Below, one piece after another: positions 1-7,723 of a stretch of 64,000 nt of DNA (positions within the stretch are counted from its first letter, which is position 1; every line of letters starts with the position of its first letter). The position numbers were made by a program, and so were the translations under genes. The stretch lies in assembly GCF_002022275.1 (NCBI RefSeq), contig NZ_MSDF01000052.1:287133-351132 (forward strand), in the 5' to 3' direction. The notes beneath the pieces are model-generated. The model was not told the origin of the DNA, did not search any database, and worked only from the letters and a program-made list of their open reading frames with translations. The DNA is from Pseudomonas fluorescens (GTDB lineage Bacteria; Pseudomonadota; Gammaproteobacteria; Pseudomonadales; Pseudomonadaceae).

Positions 1-600
1 CCGCACCACACTGCGATTGTCCTGATCGAATTTCAAAACGACTTCACCACGCCCGGCGGTGTGTTTCATGACGCCGTCAAAGACGTAATGCAAAAGTCTA
101 ATATGCTCGCCAACACCGCCGCCACCCTTGAAAAAGCGCGCGTGCTCGGTGTGAAAATCATCCATATGCCCATCCAGTTTGCCGAGGGCTACCCTGAGCT
201 GACCACGCGTTCGTACGGAATTCTCAAAGGTGTCGCTGACGGCAGCGCATTCCGCGCGGGCTCCTGGGGCGCCGAGATCACCGACGCCCTGCCCCGCGAC
301 CCCGCCGACATCGTGGTCGAAGGCAAGCGCGGGCTCGATGCGTTTGCCACCACCGGCCTGGACCTGGTTCTGCGCAACAACGGCATCCAGAACCTGGTAG
401 TCGCGGGCTTCCTGACCAACTGCTGCGTCGAAGGCACGGTTCGTTCAGGCTACGAAAAAGGCTACGACGTGGTCACCTTGACCGATTGCACCGCCACCTT
501 CAGCGATGAACAACAGCAGGCCGCGGAAAACTTTACGCTGCCCATGTTTTCCCAAACGCTGAAACACACGCAGTTTCTTGAAGCGCTGACAGCCAAATAA
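1..600 (+). CDS. Isochorismatase-family cysteine hydrolase (5' end outside window)
   Basis: The frame is already open at base 1, so the gene starts upstream and only its first residues are missing. The visible protein has the isochorismatase/nicotinamidase fold pattern: an opening strand reading LIEFQNDF, the lysine motif VVEGKRGLDAF, and the nucleophile segment GFLTNCCVEGTVRSGYEKGY with the catalytic cysteine. The family uses an Asp-Lys-Cys triad. Here the position normally held by Asp in the first motif is Glu, while Lys and Cys are kept. The substrate cannot be read from sequence; family members hydrolyse amides or vinyl ethers. The gene ends in a strong bidirectional terminator. Family membership is secure, specificity unknown. 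Confidence 0.85.
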   Translation, partial: PHHTAIVLIEFQNDFTTPGGVFHDAVKDVMQKSNMLANTAATLEKARVLGVKIIHMPIQFAEGYPELTTRSYGILKGVADGSAFRAGSWGAEITDALPRDPADIVVEGKRGLDAFATTGLDLVLRNNGIQNLVVAGFLTNCCVEGTVRSGYEKGYDVVTLTDCTATFSDEQQQAAENFTLPMFSQTLKHTQFLEALTAK

Positions 601-605
601 AAAAA

Positions 606-638
606 GGGGCGACTCAGAGATGAGTCGCCCCTTTTTTT
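606..638. terminator. Bidirectional rho-independent terminator
   Basis: A perfect 10-bp stem, GGGGCGACTC (606-615) with GAGTCGCCCC (622-631), has a 6-base loop. It is followed by seven T on the + strand and preceded by a run of A that becomes a T tract on the - strand. It sits between the convergent hydrolase (ends 600) and tautomerase (ends 649) genes and should terminate both. Confidence 0.9.
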
Positions 639-648
639 AGTGGTTATG

Positions 649-1041
649 TCACTCGGTGGGCGCGTACTGCATTTCACCATTGCCGAACGACCAGTCCTCG
701 CGTTTCACGTCCACCAGGCCGATCCACACGTCTTCCTTGCGCAGCCCGGTTTTGGCGTGGATACCGTCGGCGATGAATTTGTAAAACGCCTTTTTTACCT
801 CAACGGTGCGCCCGGCATTCCAGGTGACCTGGATAAACACGATTTTAGGCGTGTAGGAGATGCCAAGATAACCCGCTGCCGGGTATACCAACTCATCTTT
901 GGCATGGCGGTTGATGATCTGGAATTTGTCGTGCTCAGGCACATTGGCCACGGCCGTCATGGCGTTGTACACCACGTCGCCGATGGCGGCAGCGGTTTCA
1001 ACCGATGTGTCGGCAGCAAGGTCAATTCGAACTAAAGGCAT
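649..1041 (-). CDS. Tautomerase family protein
   Basis: A 130-residue protein of the 4-oxalocrotonate tautomerase superfamily (larger Tautomerase_2-like class). These enzymes use the N-terminal proline, exposed after Met removal, as catalytic base for keto-enol tautomerisation. The start at 1041 gives MPLVRIDL, placing Pro at position 1. An AAGGA ribosome site lies 7 bases upstream; an upstream in-frame TTG lies inside that site and is rejected. The C-terminal half carries VWIGLVDVKREDWSFGNGE, typical of the family. The gene is divergent from the LysR gene at 1159, which probably controls it. The substrate is not identifiable. Confidence 0.85.
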   Translation of the reverse strand: MPLVRIDLAADTSVETAAAIGDVVYNAMTAVANVPEHDKFQIINRHAKDELVYPAAGYLGISYTPKIVFIQVTWNAGRTVEVKKAFYKFIADGIHAKTGLRKEDVWIGLVDVKREDWSFGNGEMQYAPTE

Positions 1042-1158
1042 GGTGAAATCCTTCAAGGGTCAGTGGCCAATCCACGTCGGCGGCCGGTGATGTAACGCTA
1101 GTCTCGACGTGAAGATTCATCAAGCGCATAATTTTCGAAAAGATGATGAGTATTGCGC

Positions 1159-2049
1159 ATGCTATTTCAAGACTTGAAAGCTTTTGTCACCGTCATAGAC
1201 AGCGCGTCGCTGACCAAAGCCGCGCACACGTTGTGCCTGACCCAGTCAGCCGTGTCGCGGCGCATTCAACATCTGGAAGACACCCTCGGTGAAGCGCTGT
1301 TCGACCGCACCACGCGCCCACCTTTGCCCACCGCCCTGGGCCATCGCATCTATGAGAAAGCCGTAGCGTTGCTGAGGGACGCCGAATACCTGCTGAACAT
1401 CTCCAAAGAGAACGCCCTGCCCAGCGGACGATTCCGTGTGGGGCTGACCCAGATCGTCGCGGACGCCGTGGTGTTCGAAGTGGTGACGCGGATGCGCGAC
1501 CAGCTTCCCGGTGTTGAAATGCAGATCGTCACCGACTGGAGCACTGAACTTGAGCGCCTGATGCTGCTGGGCGAACTCGACGCGGCCACGCTGATGCTGC
1601 CTGCCGCCAACAGCCCACCGGCCGCCCTCGCGGCTCAGTTGATCACCACGCTCGAGATTCTTGTGGTGCAAAGCAAGCGCAACCCGCGGGTCACTGCGCC
1701 CGTTGCAATCAACAGCCTGGCGGCCTCTGAGTGGGTCTTGAACCCCAAGGGTTGCGGCTATCGGGCAGCGCTGGAAGCCGCGATGGGTAGCCAGGGGCAA
1801 ACCCTGAAACTGGCCGTGGATACGCACGGCGCCTCGGTACAGATGCGCATGGTGGCTGCGGGAATGGGCCTTGGGCTGATTCCGGCAACCTTGCTGCCCG
1901 GCATCGCCCACGCTGATGAGCTGGCCATCGTCAACATCAGCGACTTCCAACTGAACATGGGCGTGTGGCTGACGCACTCACGCCAACCGGGCAATTTGCG
2001 CCTGGCCAATGAGCTGTTGGCTGCAGGTATTGCCGACGGCTTGCGCTGA
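1159..2049 (+). CDS. LysR-family transcriptional regulator
   Basis: A 296-residue LysR regulator. An N-terminal winged helix-turn-helix (about residues 1-60, with LTKAAHTLCLTQSAVSRRIQ) is followed by an effector-binding domain from about residue 90. ATG at 1159 is preferred over an in-frame TTG six bases upstream. It is transcribed away from the tautomerase gene across a 117-base gap, the usual arrangement for a LysR regulator and its target. Its stop abuts the stop of the convergent HxlR gene with no spacer. The inducer is unknown. Confidence 0.9.
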   Translation: MLFQDLKAFVTVIDSASLTKAAHTLCLTQSAVSRRIQHLEDTLGEALFDRTTRPPLPTALGHRIYEKAVALLRDAEYLLNISKENALPSGRFRVGLTQIVADAVVFEVVTRMRDQLPGVEMQIVTDWSTELERLMLLGELDAATLMLPAANSPPAALAAQLITTLEILVVQSKRNPRVTAPVAINSLAASEWVLNPKGCGYRAALEAAMGSQGQTLKLAVDTHGASVQMRMVAAGMGLGLIPATLLPGIAHADELAIVNISDFQLNMGVWLTHSRQPGNLRLANELLAAGIADGLR

Positions 2050-2544
2050 TCAAGCCGCTCCATCACGCCGCTGCTGGCGCTCCAGAGCATAGCCCGCGCC
2101 AAGTTCGCCGATCAGTTCGCCACGGCGTAGCGTCTCGCCGCAGTGCTCGCATAAAGGCCCTAACCCCGCAGGCTGGCCGCAGGTCTTGTGGATGAAGTTC
2201 ACCGCCCGTTCTTCACCTTCGGCTTTGCACCAGGTTTCGCCCCACGCCCGCAGCGCAAGCACGACCGAGTAAAACCCCTCGCCCTTGTCGGTCAAAAAAT
2301 ACTCGTAGCGCAGCGGTCGTTCACGGTAAGGCCGGCGCGCAACCATCCCATCAGCCTCCAGACTTTTGAGGCGTGCAGCAATCATCTGCGGCGTGCCACC
2401 GCTCTGGGTCTGGATTTCGTCGAACCGGTGGTTGCCCATAAACAGTTCGCGCAGCACCAGCACAGTCCAACTGCTGCCCACAATCTCCTCGGCCCGGGAA
2501 ATCGGGCACAGGGTTTCAGGCGCAATTTTCTTCTTCAACGACAT
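2050..2544 (-). CDS. HxlR-family winged-helix regulator
   Basis: A 164-residue protein with the HxlR (DUF24) winged helix at about residues 13-110. The motifs are CPISRAEEIVGSSWTVLVLR, the recognition region GTPQMIAARLKSLEADGMV and the wing RPLRYEYFLTDKG. The C-terminal extension contains CGQPAGLGPLCEHCGE, a four-cysteine pattern suggesting a small zinc ribbon or redox-sensitive site. HxlR proteins often sense electrophiles or redox state through cysteines. It diverges from the cysteine hydrolase at 2634, and the gap holds a perfect palindrome (2569-2583) that is its likely operator. Confidence 0.88.
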   Translation of the reverse strand: MSLKKKIAPETLCPISRAEEIVGSSWTVLVLRELFMGNHRFDEIQTQSGGTPQMIAARLKSLEADGMVARRPYRERPLRYEYFLTDKGEGFYSVVLALRAWGETWCKAEGEERAVNFIHKTCGQPAGLGPLCEHCGETLRRGELIGELGAGYALERQQRRDGAA

Positions 2545-2568
2545 ACGGACGTTGCCTCTGGAAATTTA

Positions 2569-2583
2569 CTATGATTATCATAG
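2569..2583. promoter_or_regulatory. Palindromic operator candidate for HxlR
   Basis: CTATGAT-T-ATCATAG is a perfect inverted repeat of two 7-base arms around one base. It lies between the divergent HxlR gene (start 2544) and hydrolase gene (start 2634). Winged-helix dimers of this family bind such symmetric AT-rich sites. The binding role is inferred. Confidence 0.6.
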
Positions 2584-2633
2584 CATAACGCAGCCGCAGC
2601 CCCACGCTGTTTTATGCCCTTGGAGAGTTCACC

Positions 2634-3272
2634 ATGACGACCTTCACCTACCCACTCGATCGCACGGCTTATCTGCTGGTGGATCCCTACAACGACTTTC
2701 TCGCGGAAGGCGGCAAAGTCTTCCCGCACATCAAGCCCATCGCCGAACAGGTTCACCTGCTCGACAACCTGCGCACGCTCGACAAAACCGTGCGTGGCTT
2801 AGGGCTGCAGGTCGCGATTGTACCGCACCGTCGTTGGGAGCAAGGCGACTACGACAACTGGAACCACCCCAGCCCTACCCAATGCAAAGTCCAACACATG
2901 CACCACTTCGCCCGCGGCGAATGGGGCGGCGAATGGCACCCCGACTTTGCGCCACAACCGGGCGATATCGTCGCCCAGGAACATTGGGGCTCCAGCGGTT
3001 TTGCCAACACCGACCTTGATTTTCGCCTCAAGCAACAAGGCGTCACTCACGTGATCATCGTCGGTTTGCTGGCCAATACCTGCATCGAAGCCACCGCGCG
3101 GTATGCCGTGGAACTGGGCTACCACGTGACGCTGGTGCGCGACGCCACCGCAGCGCTTAACCCCGAGTTGATGCACGCGGCCCACGACCTTAACGGCCCG
3201 ACCTTCGCCCATTCGATTGTGACCACCGCCGAGCTGGTGAGCCTTCTCGCCCCCAAAGCCCATGCCGATTGA
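2634..3272 (+). CDS. Isochorismatase-like cysteine hydrolase
   Basis: A 212-residue cytosolic hydrolase. The Asp motif is LLVDPYNDF and the nucleophile segment is LLANTCIEATARYAVELGY. At the usual catalytic-lysine site the sequence reads VAQEHWGSSGFANTDLD, so Glu stands where Lys is expected. The rest of the motif is well kept, which suggests a distinct subfamily rather than decay. A GGAGAG ribosome site precedes the ATG. It is divergent from the HxlR gene, its probable repressor. Its stop overlaps the start of a LysR remnant by 11 bases. Substrate unknown. Confidence 0.85.
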   Translation: MTTFTYPLDRTAYLLVDPYNDFLAEGGKVFPHIKPIAEQVHLLDNLRTLDKTVRGLGLQVAIVPHRRWEQGDYDNWNHPSPTQCKVQHMHHFARGEWGGEWHPDFAPQPGDIVAQEHWGSSGFANTDLDFRLKQQGVTHVIIVGLLANTCIEATARYAVELGYHVTLVRDATAALNPELMHAAHDLNGPTFAHSIVTTAELVSLLAPKAHAD

Positions 3273-3720
3273 TCTCGACCTGGAGGTGTTGCTCAGCGGC
3301 AAAGTGGCGGTCGAGGCGCAAATACTGGCGACGTTACCGATGGCCTGGATCGGCCGCCCCGGCGACACACTCAAGGCAGACAAACCGGTGCAATTGGCGC
3401 TGCTGGAGGCACCGTGCTTTTTCCGCACCGCCGCCATCAATGCATTGGATGACGCCGGCATCCCCTGGGAAATCGCCTTTACCACACCCAACGTTTCCGG
3501 GCTGTGGGCGGCTGTCAATGCAGGGTTGGGCATCACTGTGCGCACACCCGTCAGTGCCCCGGCGGGCTTGGGCGCGGTTGCCCTGAGTGAGGGGCTGGCG
3601 CCGCTACCGCCTGTGCATGTCTTTCTCAGCAGCGCGGGCCGCACGCTGACGCCCGCCGCGCAGTGCCTTAAGGAAGTGCTGCTGCAAACCCGTCACTCAC
3701 TTACCAGCACAAATGTGTAA
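3262..3720 (+). pseudogene. Truncated LysR substrate-binding domain (remnant)
   Basis: This 152-codon frame matches only the C-terminal part of a LysR effector domain. Visible pieces are LPMAWIGRPGD, an alanine-rich helix leading to NVSGLWAAVNAGLGITVRTP, and a closing region with LSSAGRTLTPAAQCLKEVL. The helix-turn-helix and the first half of the effector domain, roughly 150 or more residues, are absent. The frame begins inside the last codons of the preceding hydrolase, as if a deletion joined the two genes. It also overlaps the convergent dioxygenase by 28 bases. It could be translated by coupling from the hydrolase, but it cannot bind DNA as a LysR protein. Confidence 0.75.
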
Positions 3721-4553
3721 TACGCCTGCTTGAACGGCAGCTCCATACCCACCTTTGCAGACACCGTGTCGTGCACGGTCCGGGCTTCATAAGCCACCTG
3801 CAACGACTGCTTCACACCAAACACCGCATCGGACTCCAGGTAGGGGTCATCCTGCGTAAACAGATGCGTGACCAGCTTGCGATACCCCGGCAACTCAAGC
3901 ATGAAATGCACATGCCCCGGGCGCCATGGATGACGCTCGGCGGCTTCCAGCATGCGCCCCACCGGCCCGTCAGTCGGAATCGGGTAGCACACCGGCAAGA
4001 TCGTGCGAATCGCAAAGTCGCCATTGGCATCGGTGCGGTAACGCCCGCGCAAATTGCCCACCGGCTGGTCAACATCCTGCCCCGAATACATCCCGTTGCC
4101 GGCGGTTTGCCAGACGTCCAGCAGCACACCAGCCAACGGCTTGCCCTCGGTATCCAGCACCCGCCCGTGGATCAGCGCGACCTCCCCCGGCGTCAGCGCC
4201 ATGTTTTCGCCGTAGGCCCGCTCCGGCATGCCATCAATGTAGAACGGCCCGAACACCGTGGTCTCCGTGGCGTTGGCGACGTGCCGGTGATTGATCGCAT
4301 CCACCAGCATCGACAGCCCAAGCGTGTCCGAGAGCAGAATGAATTCCTGGCGTACAAACCCGTCACACATATGCCCGGTGTCGGTCAGAAAACGAATGCC
4401 CTCGAACCACTCCTGCTCGGTCAGTTCGACTTCGCTGGCAAACGCGTGAAGATGGCGCACTAGGCTTTGCATGATCTGTTTGAAGCGCGGGTCCGGCGTG
4501 GCAGCAAAGCTCTTGAGGGCTTGCTCGGTGATCAGTGATTCGACAGGGTTCAT
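3693..4553 (-). CDS. Intradiol ring-cleavage dioxygenase (catechol/hydroxyquinol 1,2-dioxygenase type)
   Basis: A 286-residue non-heme Fe(III) dioxygenase that opens catecholic rings between the hydroxyls. Residues 1 to about 100 form the helical N-terminal dimerisation domain of the catechol/hydroxyquinol branch; the rest is the catalytic beta-sandwich. The four iron ligands are visible: Tyr156 (GNGMYSGQD), Tyr190 (LPVCYPIPTDGP), His214 and His216 (RPGHVHF). A nitroreductase lies 73 bases upstream on the same strand, so the two probably form an operon. That suggests use of a nitro- or hydroxy-substituted aromatic, but the substrate is inferred. Length fits catechol or hydroxyquinol dioxygenases. 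Confidence 0.88.
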   Translation of the reverse strand: MNPVESLITEQALKSFAATPDPRFKQIMQSLVRHLHAFASEVELTEQEWFEGIRFLTDTGHMCDGFVRQEFILLSDTLGLSMLVDAINHRHVANATETTVFGPFYIDGMPERAYGENMALTPGEVALIHGRVLDTEGKPLAGVLLDVWQTAGNGMYSGQDVDQPVGNLRGRYRTDANGDFAIRTILPVCYPIPTDGPVGRMLEAAERHPWRPGHVHFMLELPGYRKLVTHLFTQDDPYLESDAVFGVKQSLQVAYEARTVHDTVSAKVGMELPFKQAYYTFVLVSE

Positions 4554-4626
4554 GGATGCGGCGCTCCGGGGCGGCTGAAAGGCTTACGGTAGGAACGTCC
4601 TCGCAGCCGCGTTTATTCCGTGACGA

Positions 4627-5304
4627 TCAGCTGTGCCGCACCACACTCTCCTCCAGCGCAACGCGCCCGACGTCGACGAAATTCGATGCAGAATGTTGAT
4701 CGGCATACCCGAAGGAGATACCGAACATCAGTTTCATCTCGACACTCACTCCCAGCACGTCGCGCACAGTGTCGGCGTACATCCCCAACAAAGTTTGGGG
4801 AATCGCGCCGAACCCGCGAGCGTGCAATGACAGCAGGAATGTTTGCGCATACATGCCGATGTCGCCTGCCGCGCGAACGTAGTCGCTGATCTGCGGCATA
4901 AACAAGAAAGCCACATGCGGCGCATCGAAGAACTTCAAGTTGTGACGCAGGCACGCTTGGCGGGCGGCGTGGTCATCCCGACCAATATCAATCGCCTCGT
5001 AGCGCGCGCGACCGCTGGCTTGGGCGCGCTCGGCAAACACGCCGGTGTAGGCCGCCATGTCAAATTCGAAATCCGGGGTGAAGTGGTGGCGGTCGTCAGC
5101 TGCCAGCAGCGCCGCCGACAATCGATCACGAGTGTCACCGCTCACCAGGTGCACGTGCCACGGCTGGGTATTGCAGTTGGACGGGCTGTGCTGGGCGTCG
5201 AGCAATACACGGTTGATTTGGCGCTCGCTCAGGGGCGTTGGCAAGAACTGGCGGGTGACCCGGCGACTGCGGGCGATGTCTTGGAAGAGTTCTGGCTGGC
5301 TCAT
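4627..5304 (-). CDS. Nitroreductase-family FMN oxidoreductase
   Basis: A 225-residue flavoprotein of the nitroreductase family. Key segments are the FMN-binding RSRRVTRQFLPTPLSERQI near the N-terminus, the phosphate-binding SPSNCNTQPWHV, and DIGMYAQTFLLSLHARGFGA ahead of a C-terminal FGYAD. Members reduce nitro groups, quinones or related acceptors with NAD(P)H. A CAGGAG ribosome site supports the start at 5304. It precedes the dioxygenase gene on the same strand and diverges from the LysR gene at 5400. The 95-base divergent gap contains a short inverted repeat (GTGGT/ACCAC, 5324-5342). Confidence 0.87.
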   Translation of the reverse strand: MSQPELFQDIARSRRVTRQFLPTPLSERQINRVLLDAQHSPSNCNTQPWHVHLVSGDTRDRLSAALLAADDRHHFTPDFEFDMAAYTGVFAERAQASGRARYEAIDIGRDDHAARQACLRHNLKFFDAPHVAFLFMPQISDYVRAAGDIGMYAQTFLLSLHARGFGAIPQTLLGMYADTVRDVLGVSVEMKLMFGISFGYADQHSASNFVDVGRVALEESVVRHS

Positions 5305-5399
5305 CGGAAGTCTCCTGGAAAAGGTGGTAGCTTATTCACCACTTCCACTGCGATAAATACACCGCCAATGAAGGCATTAACAACTTTGAGTGATGATTG

Positions 5400-6299
5400 A
5401 TGGACAAATTTCGCGCCATGCAGGTGTTCGTCAACGCCACCGACGCCGGCTCGTTCGCCGCTGCCGGGGCGGCGCTGGAACTGTCGCCCCAGATGGTCGC
5501 GCGCTACATCGAACATTTGGAGGAGCAATTGCAAGTGCGCCTGCTCAACCGCACCACGCGCCGCCAGCAGTTGACCGAATTCGGCCGCGCCTACTACGAA
5601 CGTTGCGTGCGGGTACTGGCCGACGTCGAGGCCGCCGACGCGCTGGCACTGGAGACCCACGCTCAACCCATGGGCGCCCTGAAGATCAGCGCGCCACAGA
5701 ACTTCGGCGCCCAAAGCCTGATGCCGGTGATCAATCAGTTCCTGGCTCAGCATCCTTTGGTGGAAATTGACCTCGACCTCACCGACCGCTATGTCGACTT
5801 GATCTCCGAAGGTATTGAGGCGGCATTCCGTATCGGTGAGCCCGGCATCGCCGACAGCACCAGCTTGGTTGTTCGGCCGTTGCGGCCGTACCAATTGCTG
5901 GTGTGCGCGGCACCCGCGTATTTGCAGGCACACGGCACTCCGGTGCAGCCAAGCGACCTGGCCAGCCATTCGTGCCTGGGCTATGTCTTCGCAGACCGGG
6001 TGATCAACAAGGAGTGGGTATTTACCCGTCAAGGCAAAAGCTACCCGGTACAGGTCGGCAGCCGGTTGCGCGTCAACAGCGCCGATGCGCAGCTGAAAGC
6101 CGCCATCGCCGGCTTCGGCATCGTGATGGCAGCCCTCGACCTGCTCGCTCCTGCGCTGGCGAGCGGGCAACTGGTGCGCGTGCTGCCAAACTACGAAGGG
6201 CCGTCCAAACCCATGAGTCTGATCTACCCCGCCGACCGCCAGCGCACCGCCAAGCTGCGCAGCTTTATCGACGAATCGATTGCCGCTTTCGGGCGTTGA
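5400..6299 (+). CDS. LysR-family transcriptional regulator
   Basis: A 299-residue LysR regulator of the class starting MDKFRAMQVFV. The helix-turn-helix reads GSFAAAGAALELSPQMVARYIEHLE, and the effector domain begins near residue 90 with GALKISAPQNFG. ATG at 5400 is chosen over the TTG just before it. Divergence from the nitroreductase-dioxygenase pair makes it their likely regulator. The 107 bases to the McrC stop (6300-6406) show no convincing terminator. Confidence 0.9.
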   Translation: MDKFRAMQVFVNATDAGSFAAAGAALELSPQMVARYIEHLEEQLQVRLLNRTTRRQQLTEFGRAYYERCVRVLADVEAADALALETHAQPMGALKISAPQNFGAQSLMPVINQFLAQHPLVEIDLDLTDRYVDLISEGIEAAFRIGEPGIADSTSLVVRPLRPYQLLVCAAPAYLQAHGTPVQPSDLASHSCLGYVFADRVINKEWVFTRQGKSYPVQVGSRLRVNSADAQLKAAIAGFGIVMAALDLLAPALASGQLVRVLPNYEGPSKPMSLIYPADRQRTAKLRSFIDESIAAFGR

Positions 6300-6406
6300 A
6301 ACCGTTGCAAACCGCCCAGGCAACCGGCGAAACAGATACATGCGCTGTCTCGGGAAAGCTCATCAAAAAAAGCCTTGCGAGGTACGCGAGCGATGACTCC
6401 AAAGTC

Positions 6407-7723
6407 TTAACGCGAAACGCTTTCCTCGGCGGAAAATGATCCAGTGAAATCATCCCTCCACAAAGGAAGCGGTTCAGGTTCCCTATCGACCAGCATGCCC
6501 GACTCCAAGTCGAAGGGCACCACCCATAACCGTAGCTGTGACGAGAAGCGGAATTCCGGAAGCGGTTGATTAAAGCTGGCTTTGCGTGGATAAATCAGCA
6601 GCATTTCGCCCTGCGACTGATCGTTCAAATAGCGCTGGCCATAGGCGAATAATTGGTAGAAGTCCGATTGACTCAAGCCGTACCTGTTGGTGCTTTTATC
6701 CAAGCGCTTCCACTTAGTGTCCAGCACCCAACGTCGATCATTCTGCGCGATAAGCATGTCGGGTTTTAGTTGGAACATGCGCTCTTCGTTGTGCAGGCAC
6801 AGGAACTCTTCGTTAACTTGGCGCTGCAAAGTCGCCGACGCAGGAAGCGTCGCTCGCAAACAGGTTTCGACATAACGCTCGAACAGCTTCTCCATGGGAA
6901 ACAACAGACTGATTCCATGCCAACCACCCGACACAGCCGTTGGCATACCCTCTCCTAAAACCAGTTCGCACCAAGGCTTCACGGGCTGGTAGTGGGCCAT
7001 CAAGCGATCATTGCGCCACAGTTTGAGGTCGGCGTTTACATCGCGACTGGCAGGTAACTCATGCAGCAAGCCCCTTAGTTCATGAGCCAGGCGCCAGCTG
7101 TCAGGTTGCTGCGTGGTTTTGCAGACTTTCTGAAGCGCAAGTATCAGCAAACGGTTCTCCGGACGGTCCGGAAGAAACACATCATGGCGTAGCTGAAACT
7201 GATGCTGGCGTCCCGGAGGCTGGCGTATTTGCCTGGCTATATCCAGTTGGCCACGCAGATAACGCTGCTCCTCTTCAACACGCTGGTAGTCAAAGCGCAA
7301 ACCTCGCTTGACCAGATAATCCAACTCCACCAGGAACTGGAGCATCACCCATTCGCTCAATGGCGCGTCGAACAGCATCAAGTCTGCGGGGCCTACTCGA
7401 CGGGTTTTCAGATTGAATGCAGTCTGAATCATCTTGCACAGCAATTTACGACTCTGCTTAATGCAATCATCTTTCTCAAAATGCTTGGGCAGTATCTCCA
7501 ACCGCGTGCCGCAAGGGCTCTCGAGCACACCGACAAAATTATCCAACCTCAACCAGCACTGGCCCGCTATCTGCGCCAACGGCGTTCCCGCCTTGGTGAA
7601 GGAGTCGTTCAAGTCACATAGCCACGTAAAGGCCGAGGGAGGAATCTGTGCACGGTCCAGACTCGACTCGATCTCATCGGTGGTCAGCCGAGCATACTCA
7701 CGGACGGTGATGGAGCGACTCAA
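6407..7723 (-). CDS. mcrC: McrC, nuclease subunit of a 5-methylcytosine-dependent restriction system
   Basis: A 438-residue McrC homologue. The N-terminal beta-rich domain docks on the McrB ring. The C-terminal part is a PD-(D/E)xK nuclease, visible as QLKPDMLI followed by WVLDTKWKRL (Asp and the DTK pair), then a helix with SQSDFYQLFAYGQRYL. It cleaves DNA when McrB translocates from modified sites. The start is a TTG whose first bases overlap the McrB stop (TTGA, 7720-7723), so translation is coupled. Base composition is visibly more AT-rich than the flanking genes. No disruption is seen and the pair looks functional. Confidence 0.92.
   Translation of the reverse strand: MSRSITVREYARLTTDEIESSLDRAQIPPSAFTWLCDLNDSFTKAGTPLAQIAGQCWLRLDNFVGVLESPCGTRLEILPKHFEKDDCIKQSRKLLCKMIQTAFNLKTRRVGPADLMLFDAPLSEWVMLQFLVELDYLVKRGLRFDYQRVEEEQRYLRGQLDIARQIRQPPGRQHQFQLRHDVFLPDRPENRLLILALQKVCKTTQQPDSWRLAHELRGLLHELPASRDVNADLKLWRNDRLMAHYQPVKPWCELVLGEGMPTAVSGGWHGISLLFPMEKLFERYVETCLRATLPASATLQRQVNEEFLCLHNEERMFQLKPDMLIAQNDRRWVLDTKWKRLDKSTNRYGLSQSDFYQLFAYGQRYLNDQSQGEMLLIYPRKASFNQPLPEFRFSSQLRLWVVPFDLESGMLVDREPEPLPLWRDDFTGSFSAEESVSR

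Noticed and set aside
5324..5342. LysR operator in the nitroreductase-LysR gap
   Set aside because: The inverted repeat is only five bases per arm and without a clear T-N11-A pattern, so it is not listed as a site.
5301..6341. 346-codon frame antisense to the LysR gene
   Set aside because: The sense frame is a full LysR protein; the antisense one is a GC-driven shadow.
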